In this document: one piece after another, positions 8,862 to 16,908 of the stretch
How positions within the stretch are numbered: the stretch's first letter is position 1
Layout of the letters: each line of letters opens with the position of its first letter
Origin: Streptomyces sp. MA5143a
GTDB lineage: Bacteria > Actinomycetota > Actinomycetes > Streptomycetales > Streptomycetaceae
Direction of reading: 5' to 3'
Assembly (NCBI RefSeq): GCF_900290235.1
Contig: NZ_OLMK01000013.1
Span: 1 to 64,000 of the forward strand
DNA length: 64,000 nt
The notes under the pieces: model-generated
The model's input: only the letters and a program-made list of their open reading frames with translations
Told to the model about the DNA's origin: nothing
The model's database searches: none
Program-made: the position numbers and the translations under genes

Positions 8862-8928
8862 GAGCTCACCGTACCGGCGGGTCCAACAGCGCGGATCGGA
8901 CCGCGGGCGGCGCCGCCCCGGCCGTCGG

Positions 8929-8988
8929 ACCTAGGTTCCGGGCCTACGACCGGTCCTAGGTCCCGGGGCCCCGACCGGTGGCCTAGGG
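8929..8988. repeat. three CCTAGG-centred direct repeats upstream of the two-component operon
   Basis: CCTAGG occurs at 8930-8935, 8955-8960 and 8982-8987 (spacings of 25 and 27 bp). The first two share the downstream word TCCGGG/CCCGGG, and CGACCGGT lies before copies two and three. CTAG is rare in this genome, so three copies in 58 bp is striking. The array lies 68-127 bp before the kinase start and 115 bp before the divergent SDR gene. It could be an autoregulatory binding array for the response regulator (inference). Confidence 0.6.
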
Positions 8989-9103
8989 CGAAGGGCCTTG
9001 GCGTACCGGGGCCCGCGTACGAGGCGGTGGGGAGGGCCGGGTTCCTACGTTGGGATCACCGCCGACCGGAGCGGGAGGCGGCGGGCGACGAGGGGACGAT
9101 GTC

Positions 9104-9796
9104 ATGCCGGTGGCGATCATCACGGGGGCTTCCAAGGGCCTGGGACGGGCGCTGGGGGAAGCGCTGGCCGCACGGGGATGGGACCTGGTGCTCGACGCGC
9201 GGACCGAGGAGGTCCTGCGGGGCACGGCGAAGGAGCTGGTGGCGCACGGGACGCGGGTCGAGGCGCTGGCGGGGGATGTGACGGACGCGGCGCACCGGTC
9301 CGCGCTGGTCGCGGCGGCCCGTGCGCTGGGCGGGCTGGACCTGCTGGTGAACAACGCGAGCGCGCTGGGCGCCGAGCCGCTCGTCCGGCTGGAGGAGCTG
9401 GCCCTGGAGGGGCTGCGGTGGGCCCTTGAGGTGAATGTGGTCGCGGCGCTGGGGCTGGTCCAGGAGGCGCTGCCGCTGCTGCGGGCGTCCGGCGCGGGCA
9501 CGGTGATCGACGTCAGCTCGGACGCGGCGGCGGAGGCGTACGAGACGTGGGGCGGGTACGGGGCGTCGAAGGCGGCGCTGGACCATCTGTCGGCGGTGCT
9601 GGCGGTTGAGGAGCCGGGGCTGCGGGTGTGGGCGGTGGATCCCGGGGACATGGGCACCGATCTGTACGCGGCGGCGGTGCCGGACGACGACGGTCCGCGG
9701 CCGCGTCCGGAGAGTGTGGTGCCGGCGTTCCTGCGGCTGATCGAGAGGCGGCCCGCCAGCGGCCGGTACGGGGCGCCGTCCCTGCTGGAGGCGTGA
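9104..9796 (+). CDS. short-chain dehydrogenase/reductase
   Basis: This 230-aa classical SDR has the NAD(P) motif TGASKGLG near residue 10, an NNAS motif, a catalytic Ser in IDVSSDA and YGASK for the Tyr-Lys pair. The C-terminal region (WAVDPGDMGTDLY) matches streptomycete members that always travel with a QueA-like gene. ATG 9104 follows GAGGGGACG at a good distance. An upstream in-frame start at 9050 adds a low-complexity Gly-rich stretch. Its stop codon overlaps the next start (TGATG). The substrate is unknown. Confidence 0.9.
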   Translation: MPVAIITGASKGLGRALGEALAARGWDLVLDARTEEVLRGTAKELVAHGTRVEALAGDVTDAAHRSALVAAARALGGLDLLVNNASALGAEPLVRLEELALEGLRWALEVNVVAALGLVQEALPLLRASGAGTVIDVSSDAAAEAYETWGGYGASKAALDHLSAVLAVEEPGLRVWAVDPGDMGTDLYAAAVPDDDGPRPRPESVVPAFLRLIERRPASGRYGAPSLLEA

Positions 9797-10881
9797 TGGC
9801 GACGGCGCTGAAGGTGCCCGGGAACCGGTCGGCGCGGGTGCCGGTCGAGCAGCGCGGGCCGGGGCTCGACCGGGACTCCGTACGGCTGCTGGTGTCGCAC
9901 GGTACGGAGGTGTCGCACCACGCGTTCGTGGAGCTGCCCCGGCTGCTGCGGGCCGGGGACCTGCTGGTGGTGAACACGTCGTCGACGTTGGCGGCGGCCG
10001 TCGACGGAATGATCGGGCACACGCGCGTGGTGGTGCATTTCTCCACGCGGGGCGATGACGGGCGGTGGGCCGTAGAGCTGCGGGACCCCGACGGCAGGGG
10101 CACCACGCGCGCGCGTGCGGGTGGTCCCGCGGGGGCGGCGGTGCGGCTTCCCGGGGGTGCGGGGCTGGTTCTGGAGGAGGCGCTGAGCGGGCGGGGCGGG
10201 CGGCTGTGGTGGGCGCGGGTGTCGTCGCCGGACGTCCTGGGGCTGCTGCGGGAGCACGGGAGGCCCATCCGGTACTCCTACACGGAGCGGGACCAGCCGC
10301 TGTCCGTGTACCAGACGGTGTTCGCGCTGCCGTCCGAGGACGGGGAGGGCAGCGCGGAGATGCCGAGTGCGGCGCGGCCCTTCACTCCGCGGCTGGTGGC
10401 GGAGCTGGTGAGCCGGGGGGTGCAGTTCGCGCCCGTCACCCTGCACACGGGGGTCGCGTCGGCGGAGGCGCACGAGCCGCCGTATCCGGAGCGGTTCGCG
10501 GTGCCGGAGGCGTCGGCGCGGCTGATCAACGCGGTCGGGGCGGGCGACGGGCGGGTGGTCGCGGTGGGGACGACGGCCGTGCGGGCCGTGGAGTCCGCGG
10601 CCGGCGCCGACGGTGTCGTACGGGCCGGTGGGGGGTGGACGGACCTGGTGGTCACTCCGGAGCGGGGGGTGCGGGTGGTCGACGGGCTGGTGACCGGGCT
10701 GCACGAGCCGGAGGCGTCGCATGTGCTGATGCTGGAGGCGGTCGCGGGGCGGGCGGCGGTGGAGCGGGCGTACGACGAGGCGCTGGCGGGGGACTACCTG
10801 TGGCACGAGTTCGGCGACGTGCATCTCATTCTTCCTCCGGAGATACCTCACCCTGCGCATTGCGACAGCAACTGCATGTGA
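9796..10881 (+). CDS. QueA-like S-adenosylmethionine:tRNA ribosyltransferase-isomerase homologue
   Basis: This 361-aa protein has the QueA fold. Recognisable blocks are LPRLLRAGDLLVVNTSSTL, RPFTPRLVAELVSRGVQFAPVTLH, VVAVGTTAVRAVESAA and GGGWTDLVVTPERGVRVVDGL. Canonical QueA uses SAM to add the cyclopentanediol ring of queuosine to tRNA. Here several hallmark residues differ: the THFH segment reads TGLHEPEASH and the C-terminal SYGDAMLI reads HEFGDVHLIL. Streptomycetes are generally considered to lack the rest of the queuosine pathway, so the substrate may differ. It is co-transcribed with the SDR (TGATG overlap). The family is confident, the reaction is not. Confidence 0.88.
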   Translation: MATALKVPGNRSARVPVEQRGPGLDRDSVRLLVSHGTEVSHHAFVELPRLLRAGDLLVVNTSSTLAAAVDGMIGHTRVVVHFSTRGDDGRWAVELRDPDGRGTTRARAGGPAGAAVRLPGGAGLVLEEALSGRGGRLWWARVSSPDVLGLLREHGRPIRYSYTERDQPLSVYQTVFALPSEDGEGSAEMPSAARPFTPRLVAELVSRGVQFAPVTLHTGVASAEAHEPPYPERFAVPEASARLINAVGAGDGRVVAVGTTAVRAVESAAGADGVVRAGGGWTDLVVTPERGVRVVDGLVTGLHEPEASHVLMLEAVAGRAAVERAYDEALAGDYLWHEFGDVHLILPPEIPHPAHCDSNCM

Positions 10882-10964
10882 AGACACGGCGTCGCCGATG
10901 TGAGGCCGGGCATAGGGTCCACATCACGTACGAAGCTGCCTAGGAGATGGATACGCCCGGTTTG

Positions 10965-10996
10965 AACGGGACAGACGGGCTGTTCTGTCCCGTTTT
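10965..10996 (+). terminator. intrinsic terminator after queA-like gene
   Basis: Perfect 11-bp arms AACGGGACAGA (10965-10975) and TCTGTCCCGTT (10984-10994) around CGGGCTGT run into TTTTG. Confidence 0.85.
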
Positions 10997-11074
10997 GCCG
11001 CTTCCGCGTCCACTAAGCAGCATCGTACGTCACACCTTTGCCACCGGATTTTGCGGCCGCTAAGAATTGCTTTC

Positions 11075-11149
11075 GTCGCTCGGCGCCGTGGGTTTCCGCC
11101 CACGGCGCTTGTGCTGGAAACGCAAGGTCCCCACCCGGCCGAGAGCGAC
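11075..11149 (+). promoter_or_regulatory. structured 5' leader of the lytic transglycosylase gene
   Basis: An outer stem GTCGCTCGGC (11075-11084) pairs with GCCGAGAGCGAC (11138-11149, two-base bulge). It encloses a perfect 8-bp hairpin GCCGTGGG/CCCACGGC with a TTTCCG loop (11085-11106) and a purine-rich single strand (GGAAACGCAAGG). It ends 30 bp before the start codon. Some Streptomyces wall-hydrolase genes carry c-di-AMP (ydaO) riboswitches. I could not match this one to that consensus, so its class is undetermined. Confidence 0.45.
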
Positions 11150-11179
11150 CTCCGCGCTATTCGAAGAGGTCCATCACTC

Positions 11180-11848
11180 ATGTCGCTGAACGCCAAGAAC
11201 CCCGGTAACCGTCCCGTGCTGTCCAAGGCCCACAAGCTCTCGTTCGCCGGAGTGGCCGCCGTCGGCGCCGCCGCCGTCGCGTTCTCGCTGGTGCCGGCCG
11301 AGGCTCAGACCGCCACGAAGACGGTTTCCGCGGCGCCGGTGGCGTTCAGCCAGAACCCGGTCCAGACGGTCAAGGCGAGCGTCGTCGACCAGGCGGCCGA
11401 CGCCGGGAAGAAGGCCGCCGTGGTCGCCGCGCAGCAGAAGGCCGCGCAGGAGCGTGCGAAGAAGGAGGCCGCGAGCCGGTCCGCCAAGCGCGTCGCGCAG
11501 GTCAAGGCCGCCGCTGCCAAGAGCTACCCGAACAACCTCGACGGCTGGATCCGCGAGGCCCTCGACATCATGAAGAAGCACAAGATCCCGGGCACGTACC
11601 AGGGTCTGCACAAGAACATCATGCGGGAGTCCTCGGGCAACCCGAGGGCCATCAACAACTGGGACATCAACGCCCAGAACGGCGTCCCGTCGATCGGTCT
11701 GCTCCAGGTCATCAAGCCGACCTTCGACGCCTACCACGTCCCGGGCACCGCGTGGAGCCAGTACGACCCGGTCGCCAACCTGACGGCCGCCGCGAACTAC
11801 GCGGCCGACCGCTACGGGTCGATCGACAACGTCAACAGCGCTTACTGA
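11180..11848 (+). CDS. secreted lytic transglycosylase (SLT domain)
   Basis: This 222-aa exported protein has an Ala-rich signal segment (about residues 15-42). A long Ala/Lys/Gln-rich, probably coiled linker follows (65-115), and a C-terminal SLT domain spans 120-222. The catalytic Glu150 is in IMRESSGNPRA, followed by GVPSIGLLQVIKPTF and AANYAADRYGS, as in Slt/MltE-type muramidases. It would cleave glycan strands in the wall during growth or spore germination. ATG 11180 follows GAAGAGG. A longer in-frame reading from 11051 runs through the leader hairpin. No LysM or other wall-binding domain is present. Confidence 0.92.
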   Translation: MSLNAKNPGNRPVLSKAHKLSFAGVAAVGAAAVAFSLVPAEAQTATKTVSAAPVAFSQNPVQTVKASVVDQAADAGKKAAVVAAQQKAAQERAKKEAASRSAKRVAQVKAAAAKSYPNNLDGWIREALDIMKKHKIPGTYQGLHKNIMRESSGNPRAINNWDINAQNGVPSIGLLQVIKPTFDAYHVPGTAWSQYDPVANLTAAANYAADRYGSIDNVNSAY

Positions 11849-11874
11849 GGTCGGCGCGGACCCCGGTGAAGCGT

Positions 11875-11911
11875 CGAAGGGCGGCACCCCCTGGTGGGGT
11901 GCCGCCCTTCG
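11875..11911. terminator. bidirectional terminator
   Basis: Perfect 16-bp arms at 11875-11890 and 11896-11911 (CGAAGGGCGGCACCCC and its complement) around CTGGT lie between the convergent SLT and FHA-ABC genes. Confidence 0.87.
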
Positions 11912-11933
11912 GCGTGTGTGCCGGTGCCCTCGG

Positions 11934-14465
11934 TTACTTCCGCATGACCTCGGGCTCGTGGCGGCGCAGGAAGCGGGCCACGAGGATGCCGCAGACGACG
12001 CCGATCAGGACCAGGGCGACCATGTCGAAGGCGTAGACGCCGGCCGTGTGGTCCCACAGCGGGTCCGTGTCGCCGGCCTCCTTGGGCGGGCTGATGTTGT
12101 TGAAGTCCAGCGTGGCACCGGCGGCGGCGACCGCCCAGCGCGACGGCATCAGGTACGAGAACTCGTTGACGCCGGGGCTGCCGTGCAGGGCGAAGAGGCA
12201 CCCGGTGAAGACGACCTGGACGATCGCGAACATCACCAGAAGCGGCATGGTCTTCTCGGCGGTCTTCACCAGCGAGGAGATGACCAGGCCGAACATCATC
12301 GACGTGAAGCCGAGGCCCATGATCGGGATGGAGAGTTCGAGCATCACGGCGACCTTGCCCTCGCCGAGGATCAGGGCCTCGTCGGGGATGGTCCGGCTGG
12401 CGAAGCCGATCGCGCCGACCATGGCGCCCTGGAGGACGGTGACCGTGCCGAGGACGATGACCTTCGACATCAGGTACGCCGAGCGCGACAGACCGGTCGC
12501 CCGCTCCCGCTCGTAGATCACCCGTTCCTTGATCAGCTCACGGACGGAGTTGGCGGCGCCCGCGAAGCACGCGCCGACCGCGAGGATCAGCAGCACCGTG
12601 GTGGCGGTGCCGTTCGGGATGGGCAGGTTGGTCGCCGGGTTCACCTTTCTGACCAGCAGGTCCTTGTCCGGGTCGATGAGCAGGCTCACCGCGCCGAGGA
12701 CGGCCGGCAGGATCACCGTCAGCGCCAGGAAGCCCTTGTCCGACACGATCACCGCGAGGTAGCGGCGGACGAGGGTGCCGAGCTGGGAGAACCAGCTCTG
12801 CGGCTTCGGCGGGCGCATCGACTGCGGCGGCGGCATGTGCACCGACTGCGGGGCGACGGCGTCGATGTCCGCGGCGTACATCTGGTAGTGCTGCGAGCCC
12901 TTCCAGCGGCCCGCCCAGTCGTAGTCGCGGTAGTTCTCGAAGGCGGAGAAGACGTCGGCCCAGGTCTCGTAGCCGAAGAAGTTCAGGGCCTCCTCGGGCG
13001 GGCCGAAGTACGCCACCGAGCCGCCCGGCGCCATGACCAGCAGCTTGTCGCAGATCGCGAGCTCGGCCACCGAGTGGGTGACCACGAGGACCGTGCGGCC
13101 GTCGTCGGCGAGGCCGCGCAGCAGCTGCATGACGTCGCGGTCCATGCCCGGGTCGAGGCCGGAGGTCGGCTCGTCCAGGAAGATCAGCGACGGCTTGGTC
13201 AGCAGCTCCAGGGCGACCGAGACGCGCTTGCGCTGGCCGCCGGAGAGGGACGTGACCTTCTTGTCCTTGTGGATGTCGAGCTTCAGCTCGCGCAGCACCT
13301 CGTCGATGCGGGCCTCGCGCTCGGCGGCCGTGGTGTCGGCCGGGAAGCGGAGCTTGGCCGCGTACTTGAGGGCCTTCTTGACGGTCAGCTCCTTGTGCAG
13401 GATGTCGTCCTGCGGGACCAGACCGATGCGCTGGCGCAGCTCGGCGAACTGCTTGTACAGGTTCCGGTTGTCGTAGAGGACGTCGCCCTGGTTGGCGGGG
13501 CGGTAGCCCGTGAGCGCCTTGAGCAGGGTGGACTTGCCGGAGCCGGAGGGGCCGATGACCGCGATGAGCGACTTCTCCGGGACGCCGAAGGAGACGTCCT
13601 TGAGGATCTGCTTGCCGCCGTCGACGGTGACCGTCAGATGGCGCGCGGAGAAGGAGACCTCACCGGTGTCGACGAACTCCTCGAGACGGTCCCCGATGAT
13701 GCGGAACGTCGAGTGGCCGACGCCGACGATGTCGTTCGGACCGAGGAGTGCCGTGCCGCCCTTGGCGATCGGCATACCGTTGACGAACGTGCCGTTGTGG
13801 GACCCGAGGTCACGGATCTCGAAGCGGCCGTCGGGCGTCGCGTGGAACTCGGCGTGGTTCCGGGAGACCTGGAGGTCGGAGACGACCAGGTCGTTCTCCA
13901 GGGCACGACCGATGCGCATCACCCGGCCGAGGGCCAGCTGGTGGAACGTGGTCGGGCTGCGGTCGCCGTACACCGGCGGCGCCCCCGCGCCACCACCGGG
14001 GCCCTGCTGCGGATGGCCCTGCTGATGCGGGACCTGGGGCTGCTGCGGCTGTTGCCAGCCCGCCTGCGGTGCCTGCTGCTGCGGCGCCTGCTGGGCGGCG
14101 TATCCGGCGCTCGCGCCCTGCGCGGCGTACGGCTGCTGCTGCGGCTGCGACACCGCCGCGGCCGTGCCGGAGAGGCTGACTCTCGGGCCGTCGGTCGCGT
14201 TGCCCAGGTGCACGGCCGAGCCGGGGCCGATCTCCAACTGGTGGATCCGCTGGCCCTGCACGAATGTGCCGTTGGTGCTGCCGTGGTCCTCGATCACCCA
14301 ACTACGGCCGCTGAAGCTGATCGTGGCGTGGCGCCAGGAGACCCTGGCGTCGTCGAACACGATATCCCCCTGCGGATCACGTCCGAGGGTGTATGCCCTG
14401 GACGGATCGAGCGTCCAGGTTTGTCCGTTCAATTCCAGTACGAGTTCCGGCACTCCATGCCCCAC
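11934..14465 (-). CDS. FHA-FHA-ABC-2 exporter fusion (Rv1747-like)
   Basis: This 843-aa protein combines two phosphothreonine-binding FHA domains (about 5-95 with LGRDP and HGSTNGTF; about 165-260 with IGRALENDLVV and SHNGTFVN). A Gln/Pro/Ala-rich linker (100-160) separates them. An ABC ATPase follows (Walker A GPSGSGKST 305-313, signature LSGGQRKRV, Walker B LIFLDEP) and then a six-helix ABC-2 membrane domain (about 590-840). This is the architecture of mycobacterial Rv1747, a cell-envelope lipid exporter controlled by Ser/Thr kinases through its FHA domains. Regulation by phosphorylation here is inferred. It is monocistronic and the start is ATG 14465. Confidence 0.94.
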   Translation of the reverse strand: MGHGVPELVLELNGQTWTLDPSRAYTLGRDPQGDIVFDDARVSWRHATISFSGRSWVIEDHGSTNGTFVQGQRIHQLEIGPGSAVHLGNATDGPRVSLSGTAAAVSQPQQQPYAAQGASAGYAAQQAPQQQAPQAGWQQPQQPQVPHQQGHPQQGPGGGAGAPPVYGDRSPTTFHQLALGRVMRIGRALENDLVVSDLQVSRNHAEFHATPDGRFEIRDLGSHNGTFVNGMPIAKGGTALLGPNDIVGVGHSTFRIIGDRLEEFVDTGEVSFSARHLTVTVDGGKQILKDVSFGVPEKSLIAVIGPSGSGKSTLLKALTGYRPANQGDVLYDNRNLYKQFAELRQRIGLVPQDDILHKELTVKKALKYAAKLRFPADTTAAEREARIDEVLRELKLDIHKDKKVTSLSGGQRKRVSVALELLTKPSLIFLDEPTSGLDPGMDRDVMQLLRGLADDGRTVLVVTHSVAELAICDKLLVMAPGGSVAYFGPPEEALNFFGYETWADVFSAFENYRDYDWAGRWKGSQHYQMYAADIDAVAPQSVHMPPPQSMRPPKPQSWFSQLGTLVRRYLAVIVSDKGFLALTVILPAVLGAVSLLIDPDKDLLVRKVNPATNLPIPNGTATTVLLILAVGACFAGAANSVRELIKERVIYERERATGLSRSAYLMSKVIVLGTVTVLQGAMVGAIGFASRTIPDEALILGEGKVAVMLELSIPIMGLGFTSMMFGLVISSLVKTAEKTMPLLVMFAIVQVVFTGCLFALHGSPGVNEFSYLMPSRWAVAAAGATLDFNNISPPKEAGDTDPLWDHTAGVYAFDMVALVLIGVVCGILVARFLRRHEPEVMRK

Positions 14466-14694
14466 TGAGTTGTCCCCCGAGTTACCCCCATCACAGGGAG
14501 TCTAGGGATGTCGAACATCGGGGGGAACTATTTCAGGCTCGACCCCTTGACCGAAAGTCGGGCCTTGTGAAGAGAACGTACGGGGGCGTCGCCCCGTCCC
14601 GTTGACGGGGTTGAAACCGGGCCGGAGAGTGGTAATCCCACGCGAGGGGGACATCAGCGGTGCAACGCCGCGATGCGGATCGGGGGGTCCGACC

Positions 14695-16737
14695 ATGAGC
14701 AACCGGAGTGCCGGCCAGGGCGGGAGCGTGCGCTGGGGGGACGTCGTGTTCTCCGCGATCGCCGCCGTGAGCTGGTCGTTGATCGGCATGGCGGGCACGG
14801 CGGCGCTCGGTCTGCATCTGCTGGGGGCCGACTCCGCGGGTGAACTCGGGCCCATGACCGCGGCGCTCGTGGCGCTCGGTGCGGGTGGGTCGGTGACCCC
14901 GTCCGGCGATGTGTCCGTCTTTGGCCTGGAAGGAGCCCGGGCCACGACCGCCATCGAGATCACGCCACTGGGTGTCGGCCTCGTGGGGGCGCTCCTGCTG
15001 GCCTGGTTCTTCCTGCGCTCGTTGCGCGGCGCGGGAGTTGTCCTCACCGCGGCCGAACTCCTCGCGCGTGTGGGCGCGGTGGTCGTCCTCTTCGCGGCAC
15101 TGATGGGCGGCCTGGCCTACGCCGGCCAGGCCGTGATCACCCTGGACGGCGGCGACCTGGGCCTCGACGAGTTGCCCGGCGGCGGTGACCTCGGCGGCGT
15201 CGAGATCCCCGGGCTCGGCGACATCCGGGACATCGGCGGCGGGCTGCTCCCGGACCGGCTCGGCGACCTCGCCGGCGCCGACGCGCAGGTGGGGTTCACC
15301 GTCGACGCGGCGCCCACGGTGCTGGGCGGCCTGCTGTGGTGCCTCGGGGTGCTGCTGGTCGCCCTGCTGGCCTCGCGCCACACTCCCCTGCCGCGCGGCC
15401 TGGAGGCCGTGCACCGGGTGGCGCGGCCCGCCGTGTCCGCGGTGGTGACCGTGCTGCTGGTGGCGGTCGCGGCGGGGCTCGCGGCGGCGGCGTACGCGGC
15501 GGCCGGCGACCCCCACCCGAGGCGGATCGCGGGCGCGGCCCTGCTCGGAGCGCCCAACGGCGTCTGGCTCGGCGTGCCCCTCGGCCTCTTCGTCCCCTGG
15601 GACGGCAGGGCCACGGGAGCGCTCGCGAACCTGCTGCCCGACCCGCTCGACGCCCTGCTGCGCGTCGACGCGAACGAACCCGTCACCCTCGGCCGCCTGG
15701 CCGAACTGGACTCCAGGGTGTGGCTGTTGGGCGTGGCGGCCGCCCTGACGATGCTGTACGCGGGCGCGCTGACCGCCGTGCGTACGCCTTTCGCCGGGCG
15801 GGTGTCTCCCCCGACCGCCGGGGCCGCGGATGGTGCGGGTGCACGAGGCGGGGGCGCGCTCGGGTTCGCGGGGCACTGCGCACTTCGGCTGGGCGTCGCG
15901 ACGGCGGTGGCACTCCCCCTTCTTGTGCTGCTGACGGAGGTGTCGGTGGACGCCTCGCTGGCCGTGCTCGGCATCGACGCGTTCGGCGCGGGGATCGAGC
16001 TGCACGGGCGGGCGGCGACGGCTCTCGTGCTGGGCGCGGTGTGGGGTGCGGGCGCGGGCGCCGCCGGGGCGCTGCTGGCGTGCGCCACGGGCGCGGCGGG
16101 GCGGCGGGCCGCTCCGCAGGCCCTCGGTGCGGGGCGGGCCCCGGCCGCCGGGTCTCCCTCGTTGGTCTCCCCGTGGGGCCCGTACACGCCGGGTACGCCG
16201 TACCGGCCGCCGAACCCGGACACCAACCCTTATCTGCGGGTGCCGGAGGAGCTGCTGCGGCCCGGGCAGGGCGAGGGGCGACAGGACCAGGGTGGGGGGC
16301 GAGGAGAGGGGCGGGGGGCTCCGGAGGGGCCGGGATCGGGTGGGAGCGGGCGGAGGGCTGCCGGGCGGGGCGAGGAGGACAGCCGCACGGGAGGTGGGCG
16401 AGGGGCGCCCGGGGAGGGCCGGGGTGCGGGGAGCGGCGGTCCGGGGCCCGACGGGCGACGGCCGCCCGATGTGTACGGCGCGCCCACCGTGGCGAGGCGG
16501 TTCACGCCGCCGCCTCGCCGACCGGGCATGGGGACAGGGACAGGGTCGGGCGTGGGAGCGGGGTCCGGGTCGGGCGCCGGTAGCCGTTCGGGGTCGGGTA
16601 GCGGTTCGGGGGCCGGGCGGTGGCCGGCTCCGCCGCCGCCACCGGACGACGGGCCCCCTCCGCCTCCACCGCCTCCACCGCCCCCTCCGCCTCCACCGCC
16701 CCCTCCGGCGCCGGGGGCGGGGCCGCGGGGTCGATGA
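14695..16737 (+). CDS. streptophobe-family integral membrane protein
   Basis: This 680-aa protein has about ten hydrophobic segments between residues 15 and 475. A polar cytoplasmic or extracellular tail (about 500-680) follows, of Gly/Arg-rich then Gly/Ser-rich and finally polyproline sequence. Hallmarks are RWGDVVFSAIAAVSWSLIGM at the start and NPYLRVPEELLRPG before the tail. The family is confined to Streptomyces and relatives and has no known function. ATG 14695 follows a GGGGGG ribosome site. The longer frame from 14602 lacks support. The tail DNA is strongly strand-asymmetric: G-rich at 16260-16460 and pyrimidine-rich at 16655-16715. Confidence 0.85.
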   Translation: MSNRSAGQGGSVRWGDVVFSAIAAVSWSLIGMAGTAALGLHLLGADSAGELGPMTAALVALGAGGSVTPSGDVSVFGLEGARATTAIEITPLGVGLVGALLLAWFFLRSLRGAGVVLTAAELLARVGAVVVLFAALMGGLAYAGQAVITLDGGDLGLDELPGGGDLGGVEIPGLGDIRDIGGGLLPDRLGDLAGADAQVGFTVDAAPTVLGGLLWCLGVLLVALLASRHTPLPRGLEAVHRVARPAVSAVVTVLLVAVAAGLAAAAYAAAGDPHPRRIAGAALLGAPNGVWLGVPLGLFVPWDGRATGALANLLPDPLDALLRVDANEPVTLGRLAELDSRVWLLGVAAALTMLYAGALTAVRTPFAGRVSPPTAGAADGAGARGGGALGFAGHCALRLGVATAVALPLLVLLTEVSVDASLAVLGIDAFGAGIELHGRAATALVLGAVWGAGAGAAGALLACATGAAGRRAAPQALGAGRAPAAGSPSLVSPWGPYTPGTPYRPPNPDTNPYLRVPEELLRPGQGEGRQDQGGGRGEGRGAPEGPGSGGSGRRAAGRGEEDSRTGGGRGAPGEGRGAGSGGPGPDGRRPPDVYGAPTVARRFTPPPRRPGMGTGTGSGVGAGSGSGAGSRSGSGSGSGAGRWPAPPPPPDDGPPPPPPPPPPPPPPPPPPAPGAGPRGR

Positions 16738-16908
16738 GAGGCTCCGCGCGGAGGGCTCCCGCGGCTGTGGAAGGGGGGATTCCGGTGCCGCCCCCGCGCT
16801 TCGTACACGATCCGGGCCCCCTTCAGCCGCTGGTAACCCAGAGTTCTCCGTCCGCTGGGCGGACCTCAGGGGCGCAAGGCGGGGGGTCCCGGATACGGTT
16901 GGACCATC

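Noticed and set aside
11075..11149. ydaO (c-di-AMP) riboswitch
   Set aside because: The conserved GGGGAACCCA and GACCCGA-type segments are not visible. I recorded only a structured leader.
11916..14468. 850-residue rightward frame opposite the FHA-ABC gene
   Set aside because: Its composition is dominated by Asp, Glu, Arg and Gly with no hydrophobic core. The opposite strand encodes clear FHA, ABC and ABC-2 domains.
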